Source: Rhodoferax sp. BAB1
GTDB lineage: Bacteria; Pseudomonadota; Gammaproteobacteria; Burkholderiales; Burkholderiaceae_C
Reading direction: 5' to 3'
Assembly: GCF_013334205.1 (NCBI RefSeq)
Contig: NZ_CP054424.1
Coordinates: 2,004,001-2,068,000, forward strand
DNA: 64,000 nucleotides
The notes beneath the pieces were generated by a model that saw only the letters and a program-made list of their open reading frames with translations, had not been told where the DNA came from and did not search any database. The position numbers were made by a program, and so were the translations under genes. Shown here piece after piece: positions 53,574 through 62,494 of the stretch. The first letter of the stretch is position 1. Every line of letters starts with the position of its first letter.

Positions 53574-53580
53574 AAATCGT

Positions 53581-53981
<401 letters not shown>

Positions 53982-53985
<4 letters not shown>

Positions 53986-54686
53986 GCCAAGACCTTTCCA
54001 TCATCCAACTGGTCCTGCACGCGAGCTGGGTCGTGCAGGCCGTCATGCTGCTGCTGGTGCTGGTGTCCATCACCAGCTGGGCCGCCATCTTCAGCAAGCT
54101 GTTCTCGCTGCGGCGCGTGCGCGAACTCAATGAGAAATTCGAGCGCGACTTCTGGTCCGGCGCCAACCTCAACACCCTCTACGCCACGGCGGCCCAGAAG
54201 GGCCATGCCAGCGGCCCGATGGAACGCATCTTCGTCAGCGGCCTGCGCGAATACCAGAAGCTGCGCGAGCGCCGCATCACCGATGCCGGCACCCTGCTCG
54301 ACGGCGCACGCCGCGCCATGCGCGCCAACTTCCAGCGCGAGATGGACGTGGTGGAAACCAATCTCTCCTTCCTGGCTTCGGTCGGCTCGGTCTCGCCCTA
54401 TGTGGGCCTGTTCGGCACGGTCTGGGGCATCATGCACGCCTTCACGGGCCTGGCCTCCTTGCAGCAGGTGACGCTGGCCACCGTGGCGCCCGGCATCGCC
54501 GAGGCCCTGGTGGCCACGGCCATCGGCCTGTTTGCCGCCATCCCCGCCGTGGTGGCCTACAACCGCTTCGCCCGCGAGATCGACCGCGTGGCCATCATGC
54601 TGGAGACCTTCATCGAGGAGTTCTCCAACATCCTGCAGCGCAACATCGGCGCGCAGCCGGCTGCGGCGCAGGCCTCCACCTTCTGA
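53982..54686 (+). CDS. tolQ: Tol-Pal system proton channel subunit TolQ
   Basis: The 234-aa inner-membrane protein has TM1 at about 18-40, a cytoplasmic domain and TM2/TM3 around residues 125-200 (VGSVSPYVGLFGTVWGIMHA, then ATVAPGIAEALVATAIGLFA). It forms the TolQR motor energising TolA with the proton gradient for outer-membrane constriction during division. The TolQ/ExbB/MotA motif GLFGTVWGIM is intact. Confidence 0.96.
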
Positions 54687-54696
54687 GGACCGCATC

Positions 54697-55125
54697 ATGC
54701 CCACCATGGTCAGTCGCGGGCGCGGACGGCGCACCATCAACGAAATCAATATGGTGCCCTTCATCGACGTGATGCTGGTGCTGCTCATCATCTTCATGGT
54801 CACGGCCCCGCTCATCACTCCCAGCGTGGTGGACCTGCCCAGCGTGGGCAAGGCCGCGCGCAAGCCCGACCAGGTGATCGAGATCATCGTCGGCAAGGAC
54901 GAGGCCCTTACCCTCCGGACGCAGGACAACAGCACCCGCATCAAGCTCGGCGAACTGGCCGCCAACGTCAAGCGCGTGCAGTCCGCCGCTGGCAAGGATG
55001 CCAGCAGCGCCGTGGTCATCAGCGCCGACAAGAGCGTCAAGTACGAGACCGTGGTCAGGGTCATGGACACGCTGCAGCGTGCCGGTGTGCAACGCGTGGG
55101 CCTGTCGGTGCAGATGGTGAATTGA
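54697..55125 (+). CDS. tolR: Tol-Pal system subunit TolR
   Basis: The 142-aa protein has one TM helix (about 18-38) with the proton-relay aspartate in NMVPFIDVMLVLLIIFMVT. A periplasmic ExbD/TolR domain follows (VIEIIVGKDEALTLR; VVISADKSVKYETVV). It starts 10 bp after tolQ at ATG 54697. Confidence 0.96.
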   Translation: MPTMVSRGRGRRTINEINMVPFIDVMLVLLIIFMVTAPLITPSVVDLPSVGKAARKPDQVIEIIVGKDEALTLRTQDNSTRIKLGELAANVKRVQSAAGKDASSAVVISADKSVKYETVVRVMDTLQRAGVQRVGLSVQMVN

Positions 55126-55135
55126 CACCAGGGCC

Positions 55136-55987
55136 ATGCACACCGCCAGCCGCTTTGAATTCGATACGCCCCAGCCCCGCCAGGGCCTGCTGCGCGCCTA
55201 CGGCCTGGCCCTGCTCATCCACGGCCTGCTGGCGGCCGCATTGACCTGGGGCGTGAACTGGCGCAGCAGCGACACCAGCCTCTCCGTCGAGGCCGAACTC
55301 TGGTCCGCCGTGCCGCAGCAGGCCGCCCCCAGACTGGTCGAGCCGGAACCCGAGCCGGCCCCGGAGCCCACGCCTCCGCCACCACCGCCCAAGGTCGAGG
55401 AGCCGCGCCAGAGCGAGGCCGACATCGCCCTGGCCCGCGAGAAGGAGCGCCAGGCCAAGGAAAAACTGGAACAGGCGCGGCTGGAACGGGAGAAGCTCGC
55501 CCGCGAAAAACAGGAACGCGAGAAGCTGGAGCGCGAGAAAAAGCTGGCCGAGGAAAAGAAGCGCAAAGAACTCGAAGAAAAACAGGCCAGGCTCAAGGAG
55601 CAGAAGGAAACCGAGCAAAGGGAAAAACTGCGCCAGGAAAACCTCAAGCGCATGGCCGGCCTGGCCGGCGCCACGGGCGCGCCCAACGCCACCGGCACGG
55701 CCCAGAAGTCTTCCGGTATCTCGTCCAGCTACGCGGGCCGCATCCGCGCGCGCATCAAGCCCAACATCGTCTTCCCCAATGAACTGGCCACCAATCCCAG
55801 CGCCGAGGTGGAAGTGCGCACCTCACCCGACGGCACCATCGTCGGGCGCAAGCTGCTCAAGAGCAGCGGCGTCCCCAGCTGGGACGAGGCGGTGCTCAAG
55901 GCCATCGACAAAACCGATACGCTGCCGCGCAACGAAGAGGGCGTGGTGCCATCGCCCATGACCATCATCTTCCGCCCGAAAGACTGA
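55136..55987 (+). CDS. tolA: Cell envelope integrity protein TolA
   Basis: The 283-aa protein has an N-terminal TM helix (about 21-40, AYGLALLIHGLLAAALTWGV). A long Lys/Glu/Arg/Ala coiled coil (about 85-175, REKLAREKQEREKLEREKK) spans the periplasm. A C-terminal TonB-like domain follows (IRARIKPNIVFPNELATNPS; SSGVPSWDEAVLKAID). It links TolQR to TolB/Pal. No tolB or pal gene follows; the next gene is on the opposite strand. Confidence 0.95.
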   Translation: MHTASRFEFDTPQPRQGLLRAYGLALLIHGLLAAALTWGVNWRSSDTSLSVEAELWSAVPQQAAPRLVEPEPEPAPEPTPPPPPPKVEEPRQSEADIALAREKERQAKEKLEQARLEREKLAREKQEREKLEREKKLAEEKKRKELEEKQARLKEQKETEQREKLRQENLKRMAGLAGATGAPNATGTAQKSSGISSSYAGRIRARIKPNIVFPNELATNPSAEVEVRTSPDGTIVGRKLLKSSGVPSWDEAVLKAIDKTDTLPRNEEGVVPSPMTIIFRPKD

Positions 55988-55994
55988 GGCCGGA

Positions 55995-56024
55995 ATAAAA
56001 AACGCCCCGCAGTCTGCCGGGGCG
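55995..56024 (-). terminator. Intrinsic terminator after ligB
   Basis: On the minus strand the 7-bp stem CGCCCCG/CGGGGCG (56024-56018 with 56009-56003) is followed by TTTTTT (56002-55997). It ends the ligA-ligB transcript, and its hairpin may also serve the convergent tolA message. Confidence 0.85.
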
Positions 56025-56071
56025 CACAAGCCGTCATTCGACGGCACGAGGTGACACTCAATCGCTACGGC

Positions 56072-56923
56072 TCAGTCCACCGTCTCCAGCGCCAGCGCAG
56101 CAGTAGCCGTATTGGAAATCGGGATGTGGTAGTTGCCCGTGACCCGGCGCACGCTGGAGCCGCCGGCCGCAGCCAATGCGCCGCGCATGGCCAGCCACAT
56201 CAGCAGCTCCACGCCCTGCGTGCCAGTCTTCTCCACCAGCTCATGCACGCTGAACTGCGTGGCCCACTCGGGGTTGGAGACCAGGCTGTCGAGGAACTGC
56301 AGGTCGAAAGCCTTGTTGATGAAACCGGCGCGCTCGCCGTCAAGCTGGTGGCTCAGGCCGCCGGAGGCGATCACCGCAACCTTCTTGCTGCTGTCCCAGG
56401 ACTTGATGGCCTCGCCCACGGCCTTGCCCAGGGCATAACAGCGTTTGGCACTGGGCAGCGGGAACTGCACGGTGTTGATGCAGACCGGCACCACCGTCAC
56501 CGGGCAATCCCCCTCGGGCCAGAAGAGCTTGAGCGGCAGCGTGCAGGCATGGTCCACCAGCATCTCCTGGCAGGTCACCACGTCGAACTCCTTCTCCACC
56601 AGGGTGTTGATGAGGTGCCAGGACAGGTCCAGCTCGCCCTTGAAGGGCGGCAGCGTGGGGATGCCCCAGCCCTCGTCGGCGTTGTTGTACTCGGGCGCGG
56701 CGCCCACGGCGAAGGTAGGCATCTTGTCCAGGAAGAAGTTCAGGCCGTGGTCGTTGTAGAACATCACCACCACGTCGGGCTTGTTCTTCGCCAGCCATTC
56801 ACGAATGGGGGGAAAGCCGTCGAAGAAGGGTTTCCAGTAGGGCTCCTGCTGGATGCCCTTGTGGATGGCGCCGCCGATGGCGGGTATGTGCGAGGTGCCG
56901 AGGCCACCGATGAGTTTTGCCAT
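56072..56923 (-). CDS. ligB: Protocatechuate 4,5-dioxygenase beta subunit (LigB-type extradiol dioxygenase)
   Basis: The 283-aa catalytic subunit has the LigB-fold iron ligands in GGLGTSHIPAIGGA (His12) and FYNDHGLNFFLD (His59), and the downstream glutamate/histidine region ASGGLSHQLDGER. It opens the ring of protocatechuate (or a related catechol such as gallate) by meta cleavage. The small alpha subunit is encoded 21 bp upstream. Later pathway genes (ligC, ligI, ligJ, ligK) are not in the window. Confidence 0.92.
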   Translation of the reverse strand: MAKLIGGLGTSHIPAIGGAIHKGIQQEPYWKPFFDGFPPIREWLAKNKPDVVVMFYNDHGLNFFLDKMPTFAVGAAPEYNNADEGWGIPTLPPFKGELDLSWHLINTLVEKEFDVVTCQEMLVDHACTLPLKLFWPEGDCPVTVVPVCINTVQFPLPSAKRCYALGKAVGEAIKSWDSSKKVAVIASGGLSHQLDGERAGFINKAFDLQFLDSLVSNPEWATQFSVHELVEKTGTQGVELLMWLAMRGALAAAGGSSVRRVTGNYHIPISNTATAALALETVD

Positions 56924-56944
56924 GTCTGTTTCTCCTGAGGTTTC

Positions 56945-57298
56945 TTACTGACCGGCCGCGACCAGCTTGGCCCGGAAGGCTTCTTTCGTCATGCCGGTCT
57001 GCTGCGCGCCGATGTCCTGCATGTCCAGCTTGAAGATCCCGGCGAACTTGGCCAGGTAGTAGGCGTTGCCGCCCGCCGCGATCAGCTGCAGCACATTGCG
57101 CGCGCGGATGGCGGCGGCCTGCTGCTCGTTCAGGCCGTACTTGCGCATATAGCCCTCTTCGTCGGCCACGAAGGCCTTGCGGTTCTCCTCCGAGTTGAAG
57201 GAAAAACACATCTTGTTGAGCGCGTAGCCCTTGCGGGCTTGATTCGCGTCAAACAGGGTGGTGCCGGGAATCGGCTTTTCTGGGCTGCAGCTGCTCAT
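56945..57298 (-). CDS. ligA: Protocatechuate 4,5-dioxygenase alpha subunit (LigA-type)
   Basis: The 117-aa helical LigA domain (GTTLFDANQARKGYALNKMC; EEGYMRKYGLNEQQAAAIRA) caps the LigB active site. It is the first gene of the two-gene operon and divergent from a LysR-type regulator, 93 bp away. Separate alpha and beta chains favour protocatechuate over gallate as substrate. Confidence 0.93.
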   Translation of the reverse strand: MSSCSPEKPIPGTTLFDANQARKGYALNKMCFSFNSEENRKAFVADEEGYMRKYGLNEQQAAAIRARNVLQLIAAGGNAYYLAKFAGIFKLDMQDIGAQQTGMTKEAFRAKLVAAGQ

Positions 57299-57391
57299 TC
57301 AGGTCTCCTGGGTTGACGGGGGTCAAAACGGTATGGGGCCAGTATTCAGCAGCCATTGACCAAGATAAATACATGGATCAAGATATGACTC

Positions 57392-58297
57392 ATGAGCAAA
57401 TTCGATCATTTGGATCTGGATGGCCATTTGCTGCGGCTTTTGCTGGCCGTGGTGGAGGCCGGTTCGGTCACCGGCGCAGCCCAGCGCCTGGGCGTGACCC
57501 AGTCCGCCGTGAGCCACCTGCTGGACAAGCTGCGCACCATCACCGGCGACCCGCTTTTCGTCAAAAGCGGGCGCGGCATCGTGGCCACGGCCCGGGCCGA
57601 GGAACTGGCCGCTGAGGCCCGCAGCCTGCTGCGCCAGCTGCAGCATTTCGCCCACAGCGGCGACTTCGACCCCGCCCGCTGCTTGACCACCTTCACCATC
57701 GCCGCCAACGACTTCCAGCGTGACCTGCTGCTGCCCGCCCTGGCCGCGCGCCTGCGCCTGAGCGCCCCGGGCGTGGCGCTGCGCATCATCCCCTCGGCCA
57801 TCCCGCGGCTGGACATGCTGCGCAACGACGAGTGCCAGCTCGTCATCAGCCCACGCCCGCCCGACGGGGCAGACATCGTGCAAAAGCGCCTGTTCGAAGA
57901 CCAGTACCGGGTCTTCTACGACACCTCGGTGCGCGCCGCCCCGCGTGACGAGGCCGACTACCTGGCCGCCGACCACGCCACCGTGGTCTACGAACCCCGC
58001 CGCAGCCTGGACCTGGACCAGCACCTGGCGGCCAAGGGCCTGCAGCGGCGCTTCACGGTCATGGTGCCCACCTTCAGCGCCCTGCCCGCCTTTCTGCGCG
58101 GCACGCCGCTGCTGGCCACCGTGCCCGGCCTGCTGGTGCGCCAGACCTTCACGGGCCTGGCCAGCTGCGCTCCCCCGGTCACCTGCCCCACCATGCCCAT
58201 GTACGCCATCTGGCATGCGCGCTACCAGCAGGACGCCGCCCACCGCTGGCTGCGCGCGCAGCTGGAGGCCGTGGTGGCGCCCGCGCTGGCCCACTAA
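57392..58297 (+). CDS. LysR-type transcriptional regulator, divergent from ligAB
   Basis: The 301-aa protein has an N-terminal winged HTH (DLDGHLLRLLLAVVEAGSVTGAAQRLGVTQ-like, about 8-37) and a C-terminal effector domain (from about 90, TTFTIAANDFQRDLLLPALA). The 93-bp divergent gap contains TTGACC and GGATCAA half-sites near 57356 and 57376 that could be its binding region. It probably activates ligAB with a ring-cleavage intermediate, by analogy with similar loci. Confidence 0.9.
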   Translation: MSKFDHLDLDGHLLRLLLAVVEAGSVTGAAQRLGVTQSAVSHLLDKLRTITGDPLFVKSGRGIVATARAEELAAEARSLLRQLQHFAHSGDFDPARCLTTFTIAANDFQRDLLLPALAARLRLSAPGVALRIIPSAIPRLDMLRNDECQLVISPRPPDGADIVQKRLFEDQYRVFYDTSVRAAPRDEADYLAADHATVVYEPRRSLDLDQHLAAKGLQRRFTVMVPTFSALPAFLRGTPLLATVPGLLVRQTFTGLASCAPPVTCPTMPMYAIWHARYQQDAAHRWLRAQLEAVVAPALAH

Positions 58298-58307
58298 GAT
58301 GGCGGGC

Positions 58308-59543
58308 ATGAACGCCCCCATCCTCATCATCGGCGCCGGCCAGGCCGCCATCATGGCCGCCGAAGCCCTGCGCACCGCCGGCTACACCGGCCCCCTCACC
58401 ATCCTGGGCGACGAACCCCATGGCCCCTACCACCGCCCCCCGCTCTCCAAGGCCTGGCTGGCCGGCGAAATGGACGCCTCACGGCTGCCCATGCGCACGC
58501 CCGAGATGCTGGCGGGCAAAACCATCGAACTGCGCACCGGCACCAAGGTCACCGCCATCAACCGCGCCGCCAAGACCGTGACACTGGCCGACGGCAGCAC
58601 CCTGCCCTATGGCGGCCTGCTGCTGGCCACCGGCGCCACACCGCGCACGCTGCCGTTACCCGGCAGCACGGCGCAAGGCGTGCTGGCCCTGCGCACGCGC
58701 GACGACGCCGACGCCATTGCCCAACGCATGGCCGTCTGCCTGGAAAAGAACCTGCCCCTGGTCGTCATCGGCGGCGGCTTCATCGGCCTGGAAGTGGCGG
58801 CCACCGCACGCAAAAAGGGCCTGGCCGTCACCGTGCTGGAAGCCGCGCCGCGCCTGCTGGGCCGCGTGCTGCAGCCCCTGCTCTCGGACTGGTATGCCGA
58901 ACTGCACCGCAGCCACGGTGTGCAGCTGCTGCTGGGCGCGCAGATCGCCGCCATCCAACACGACACGAGCAACAACGTGACCGGCGTGCGTTTGAATGAC
59001 GGCACCGTTTACCCCGCCGGCCTGGTGCTGGTGGGCATAGGCGTGAACGCCAACGATGAGCTGGCCCGCGCCGCCGGGCTCGAATGTGATCGCGGCATCG
59101 TGGTGGACGCCTGCGGCCGCACCAGCGACCCGAGCATCGTCGCCGCCGGCGACTGCACCGCACGACGTCTGCCCGACGGCAGCCTCATCCGCCTGGAGTC
59201 CGTGCAGAACGCCACCGAGCTGGGCAAAAGCGCCGCCTCCGCCCTGCTGGGCCAGGAGCGCCCCTTCACCGCCACACCCTGGTTCTGGAGCGACCAGTAC
59301 GACAAGAAGCTGCAGATGGCCGGCCTGTCCGCAGGCGCCGACCAGCACGTGCTGCGCGGCGACATGGCCAGCGCCAGCTTCAGCCTCTTCCACTACCAGG
59401 GCGACAAGCTGATCGCCATCGACAACGTCAACCATCCCAAGGAGCACCTGCTGGTACGCAAGCTCATGGATGCGGGCATCTCGCCGACACCGCAGCAGGC
59501 GGGAGATGTGACGTTTGATCTGAACAGCCTGCTACCCGGCTGA
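58308..59543 (+). CDS. FAD-dependent ferredoxin reductase-type oxidoreductase
   Basis: The 411-aa flavoprotein has the FAD motif ILIIGAGQAAIMAAEAL (from residue 5), an NAD motif LVVIGGGFIGLEVAATARK (about 145-163), and the FAD-binding aspartate in AAGDCTARRLPDG. C-terminal motifs match the reductase component of Rieske-type or P450 systems (BphA4/CamA group). It transfers electrons from NADH to a ferredoxin. Starts at 58299 (MAG) or 58308 (MNAP) are both possible. No ferredoxin or oxygenase is adjacent. Confidence 0.9.
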   Translation: MNAPILIIGAGQAAIMAAEALRTAGYTGPLTILGDEPHGPYHRPPLSKAWLAGEMDASRLPMRTPEMLAGKTIELRTGTKVTAINRAAKTVTLADGSTLPYGGLLLATGATPRTLPLPGSTAQGVLALRTRDDADAIAQRMAVCLEKNLPLVVIGGGFIGLEVAATARKKGLAVTVLEAAPRLLGRVLQPLLSDWYAELHRSHGVQLLLGAQIAAIQHDTSNNVTGVRLNDGTVYPAGLVLVGIGVNANDELARAAGLECDRGIVVDACGRTSDPSIVAAGDCTARRLPDGSLIRLESVQNATELGKSAASALLGQERPFTATPWFWSDQYDKKLQMAGLSAGADQHVLRGDMASASFSLFHYQGDKLIAIDNVNHPKEHLLVRKLMDAGISPTPQQAGDVTFDLNSLLPG

Positions 59544-59551
59544 AGTCGATC

Positions 59552-60883
59552 TCAGGCGGGCAAGGTCACCGTCACGGCCAGGCCCGGCTGCGCGTTGCGC
59601 ACCGCGAACGTGCCGCCGTGCGCCTGTGCCATCAGCCGGCACAGATACAGGCCCAGGCCCACACCGCCGGCGCTGCGGGTGCGGGCGCTGTCGGGCCGGT
59701 AGAAAGCCTGCGCCAGTTGCGACAGCTGTTCCTCGGGCACGCCGGGGCCATGGTCGCGCACTTCGATGCTCAGTCCATCATCGCCTGCCGACAGCGTGAC
59801 CACGGGCGCCACGGCAGCCTCGCCACCATGTCGCAGCGCATTGTCGACCAGGTTGCGCAAGAGCAGGCGCACGCGCGAGGCATCCACCGACACCGGCCGC
59901 ATGCCAACGGGCGCCGACACCGTCACGCGCGCCGCGCCCGCATGGGAAACCTGCAGTTCGCCCACCACCTCCCGCGCCAGCGCCGCTACGTCGGTCGGCG
60001 CGCGCTGCAGGGCCACGTGCTTGCCCGACAGGCGCTCGCTCTCCAGCAGGTCGCTGATCAGCGCGCTCATGCTCTGCAGGTCGCGCAGCAGCGCCTCGCG
60101 CTGCGGGCGGATCGCGTCGGTCTCCGGCAGCAGTTCGGTGTTCAGCCGCGCGCGGGTGATCGGGCTGCGCAGCTCGTGGCTGATCGCCAGCAGCAGGGCG
60201 CGCTTGGCCTCGAGCATCTGGTGGATGTCCTGGCCCATGGTGTTGATGGTCAGTGCGAGCTCACCCAGTTCGTCCGGACCGTGGAGACAGCGCTCGGGAA
60301 TCGGCTGGCTGAAGTCACCCCGGCCGAAACGCCGCGCGCCTTCGCCGATGGCGTCCAGCGGCTTGAGCAGGCGGCGCACGTACAGCCAGGCCAGCAAGGT
60401 GAGCGCCAGCAGGGCGCCCAGCGCGTAGCCGATCAGGCGCGGCTTGCGCTCGAATGCCTCGCCGTTGATGCCGAACTCGATACGGTGTCCGTCAGCGGTC
60501 TGGCGGTGCAGAAGGGAGGGCCAGTCCTTGCCGCCGCCCCACTCCTTGTTCGATGGACCGGCATCGGGGTGCGAAGCCCAGTGGATGAGCGGCCCCTCGA
60601 TGCGCACGGTCAGCGGCAGGCGCTCGGTGATGGCCCTGGCGCGTTCCACGCTGGGCGTCGGCCCGCTGGCGGTCACTTCTGTGGCAAGACGGTCCACGTA
60701 GTCCATCAGGATGGGCCGCGCCGCCTCGCGCCAGCCCATGGTGAAGGCCTTCTGCGCGCCTGTGATGAACACGAAGGTCAGCGCCAGCGCCAGCGCCAGG
60801 AACACCAGCACCATGCGCAGCTTGATCGAATGGGCGACGCGGTGCCTGGCGCGACGCCAGGCCGATGGCTTGCGCTGGCTCAT
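59552..60883 (-). CDS. Two-component sensor histidine kinase
   Basis: The 443-aa protein has TM1 (about 22-42), a periplasmic domain of ~105 residues, TM2 (about 149-169) and HAMP. The HisKA domain has the phospho-acceptor His236 in ISHELRSPITRARLN, and the HATPase domain has LVDNALRHGG and DHGPGVP. Its start overlaps the response-regulator stop by 4 bp. The neighbouring Spy/CpxP-like gene suggests it senses envelope or metal stress. Confidence 0.94.
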   Translation of the reverse strand: MSQRKPSAWRRARHRVAHSIKLRMVLVFLALALALTFVFITGAQKAFTMGWREAARPILMDYVDRLATEVTASGPTPSVERARAITERLPLTVRIEGPLIHWASHPDAGPSNKEWGGGKDWPSLLHRQTADGHRIEFGINGEAFERKPRLIGYALGALLALTLLAWLYVRRLLKPLDAIGEGARRFGRGDFSQPIPERCLHGPDELGELALTINTMGQDIHQMLEAKRALLLAISHELRSPITRARLNTELLPETDAIRPQREALLRDLQSMSALISDLLESERLSGKHVALQRAPTDVAALAREVVGELQVSHAGAARVTVSAPVGMRPVSVDASRVRLLLRNLVDNALRHGGEAAVAPVVTLSAGDDGLSIEVRDHGPGVPEEQLSQLAQAFYRPDSARTRSAGGVGLGLYLCRLMAQAHGGTFAVRNAQPGLAVTVTLPA

Positions 60884-61581
60884 TCGCCCTCCCGCCCCAG
60901 CGCCAGCGAGTAACCCGCGTTGCGCAGGGTCTTGATGCAGTCCAGCGGCTCCAGCTTCTTGCGCAGGCGGCTGACCACGATGTCGACTGCGCGGGTATAG
61001 AGATCGGCCTCGTGGCCGCGCAGCTGGTTGAGGATGTCGTCGCGGCTGAACACGCGGCCCGGCTCACGTGCCAGCATCAACAGCAGTTCGTACTCGGTAC
61101 CGGTCAGCTCGACCTCCTGCCCCGAGCGGCGCACGGCGCGGCGCGCGACGTCGACTTCCAGCCCCTCGAACTTCAGCGTGGACGCGGCGCCGGGTACGGC
61201 GGCGTGCCCGTTGCCGTTGGGCTTGCGCCGGCGCAGCACGGTCTGGAGACGGGCCACCAGCTCGCGCGGCTCGAAAGGCTTGGGCAGATAGTCGTCCGCC
61301 CCCAGCTCCAGGCCCACCACCCGGTCCATCACCTCGCCACGCGCGGTCAGCATGACGATCGGAATGTCGCTCTCCTTGCGGATGGTGCGGCAGAGTTCGA
61401 AGCCGTCCATCTCGGGCAGCATGACGTCAAGAATCGCCGCATCGAAGCCCCCGGCCCGCAACAGCGCCAGCCCGGCGCTGGGCCGGGTGGCGTGCACCAG
61501 CTGCAACTCGAAGCGCAGGAAGTAGGTGGCCAGCGGCGGCCCCAGGTTCTCGTCGTCGTCGATCAGCAGGATGCGGCTCAT
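60880..61581 (-). CDS. OmpR-family response regulator
   Basis: The 233-aa protein has a receiver domain with the acidic pocket LLIDDDEN and phospho-acceptor Asp52 in AILDVMLPEMDGF. A C-terminal winged helix follows (about 135-230, GTEYELLLMLAREPGRVFSR; VVSRLRKKL). It forms the cognate pair with the kinase encoded downstream. It probably controls its own operon through direct repeats near 62427-62441. Confidence 0.95.
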   Translation of the reverse strand: MSRILLIDDDENLGPPLATYFLRFELQLVHATRPSAGLALLRAGGFDAAILDVMLPEMDGFELCRTIRKESDIPIVMLTARGEVMDRVVGLELGADDYLPKPFEPRELVARLQTVLRRRKPNGNGHAAVPGAASTLKFEGLEVDVARRAVRRSGQEVELTGTEYELLLMLAREPGRVFSRDDILNQLRGHEADLYTRAVDIVVSRLRKKLEPLDCIKTLRNAGYSLALGREGE

Positions 61582-61585
61582 CGTT

Positions 61586-61891
61586 TCATTCTGACAGAGC
61601 CCGGTGGCGGACGATCAGGCGGCGCAGCCGGTCCTTCTCGGTCCGCTCCAGGGCGTCGAAGCGTTCGCCCACGGACAGCAGCTCGGGCAACATGGGAACA
61701 GCTTGCACCGGTTGGCGCCGGGAGAACCGCGCCCACAGGGCCAGCGCGTGCTCCCGGTCGAAGCGCGGCCCCCAGAACAGGGCCAGCAACTCGGCGTGCG
61801 GGTCCTCGGCGTCGGCCAGCAGGGCTGCCGTGTGCGGGCGGCCCTGCCGGGCGATCGCCTGGATGGTGTCAGCCACGGCCCCACCAGCCAT
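61586..61891 (-). CDS. Small protein of unknown function in the Spy/two-component operon
   Basis: A 101-aa reading frame starts at ATG 61891, overlaps the end of the Spy-like gene by 23 bp, and ends 4 bp before the response-regulator start. It is helical and Ala/Leu/Arg rich (ALLADAEDPHAELLALFWGP, LERTEKDRLRRLIVRH) with no signal peptide or cysteines. Tight packing argues that it is a real gene. Function not recognised. Confidence 0.6.
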   Translation of the reverse strand: MAGGAVADTIQAIARQGRPHTAALLADAEDPHAELLALFWGPRFDREHALALWARFSRRQPVQAVPMLPELLSVGERFDALERTEKDRLRRLIVRHRALSE

Positions 61892-62339
61892 GGCCGCGGC
61901 GCTCCAGCTTCTCGCGCACCTGCTTCTGCTGTTCGGGGTTCAGGCTGTCGTAGAAGTCACCGAAGGCGGCCAGGATCTTCGGCCCGGAGCCCTGCAGGGC
62001 CCGGGTCTTCTGGTCCAGCATCTGCTGGGCCTTGCTGCGGTCGAACTTGTCGGCGGCGATCAGCGCCTGCAGATCCGTGCGTACGTCGACCGACTCGCCG
62101 CGCATCGCCTTGCGCGAGGCCACCATCTCGTCGGCCAGTGCTTCCAGCTTGGCCTTCTGCCCGGCGTTGAGTTCCAGCTTGTCGCTGATCTTCTCCACCG
62201 CCTTGCCGCGCATCTCGGTGACGCGTTCGTCGCTCCAGCCGCGGGCATGGTCGCCGCGCGAACCGCAGGCGGTGAGGCCGCCGATCACGACGGTGGCGGA
62301 AGTGAGTGCAATCAGGCTGCGTTTGATCCAGGGTTTCAT
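61869..62339 (-). CDS. Spy/CpxP-like periplasmic stress protein (possible lipoprotein)
   Basis: Starting at ATG 62339 after an AAGGAG site, the 156-aa protein has an export signal with a Cys in GGLTACGSRGD (about 24), suggesting lipid attachment. Paired helices follow (KISDKLELNAGQKAKLEALA; DSLNPEQQKQVREKLERRGH), the LTxxQ-type pattern of Spy/CpxP/CnrX proteins. The C-terminus GHGWWGRG has metal-binding potential. It would buffer envelope stress or inhibit the cognate kinase. Confidence 0.85.
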   Translation of the reverse strand: MKPWIKRSLIALTSATVVIGGLTACGSRGDHARGWSDERVTEMRGKAVEKISDKLELNAGQKAKLEALADEMVASRKAMRGESVDVRTDLQALIAADKFDRSKAQQMLDQKTRALQGSGPKILAAFGDFYDSLNPEQQKQVREKLERRGHGWWGRG

Positions 62340-62426
62340 GACGGGCTCCTTGTCGGGGCGTTGTTGAACATGACCGTCATGGTGCCGGCAGGTCCGCGGC
62401 GGAAGGTTGCAGGGAGGTCGCGGTTT

Positions 62427-62441
62427 ATTTCGTTTTGTTTC
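62427..62441 (-). promoter_or_regulatory. Possible OmpR-family response-regulator box
   Basis: On the minus strand GAAAC and GAAAT are repeated with starts 10 bp apart, the same geometry as CpxR sites (GTAAA-N5-GTAAA). It lies 88 bp upstream of the Spy-like start. The rest of the 62340-62494 gap shows no other feature. Confidence 0.35.
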
Positions 62442-62494
62442 AGCGTGCAAGCCGACGACGCACGCGCTGCAGGCCCATCTTCGGCAGGGGCGGC

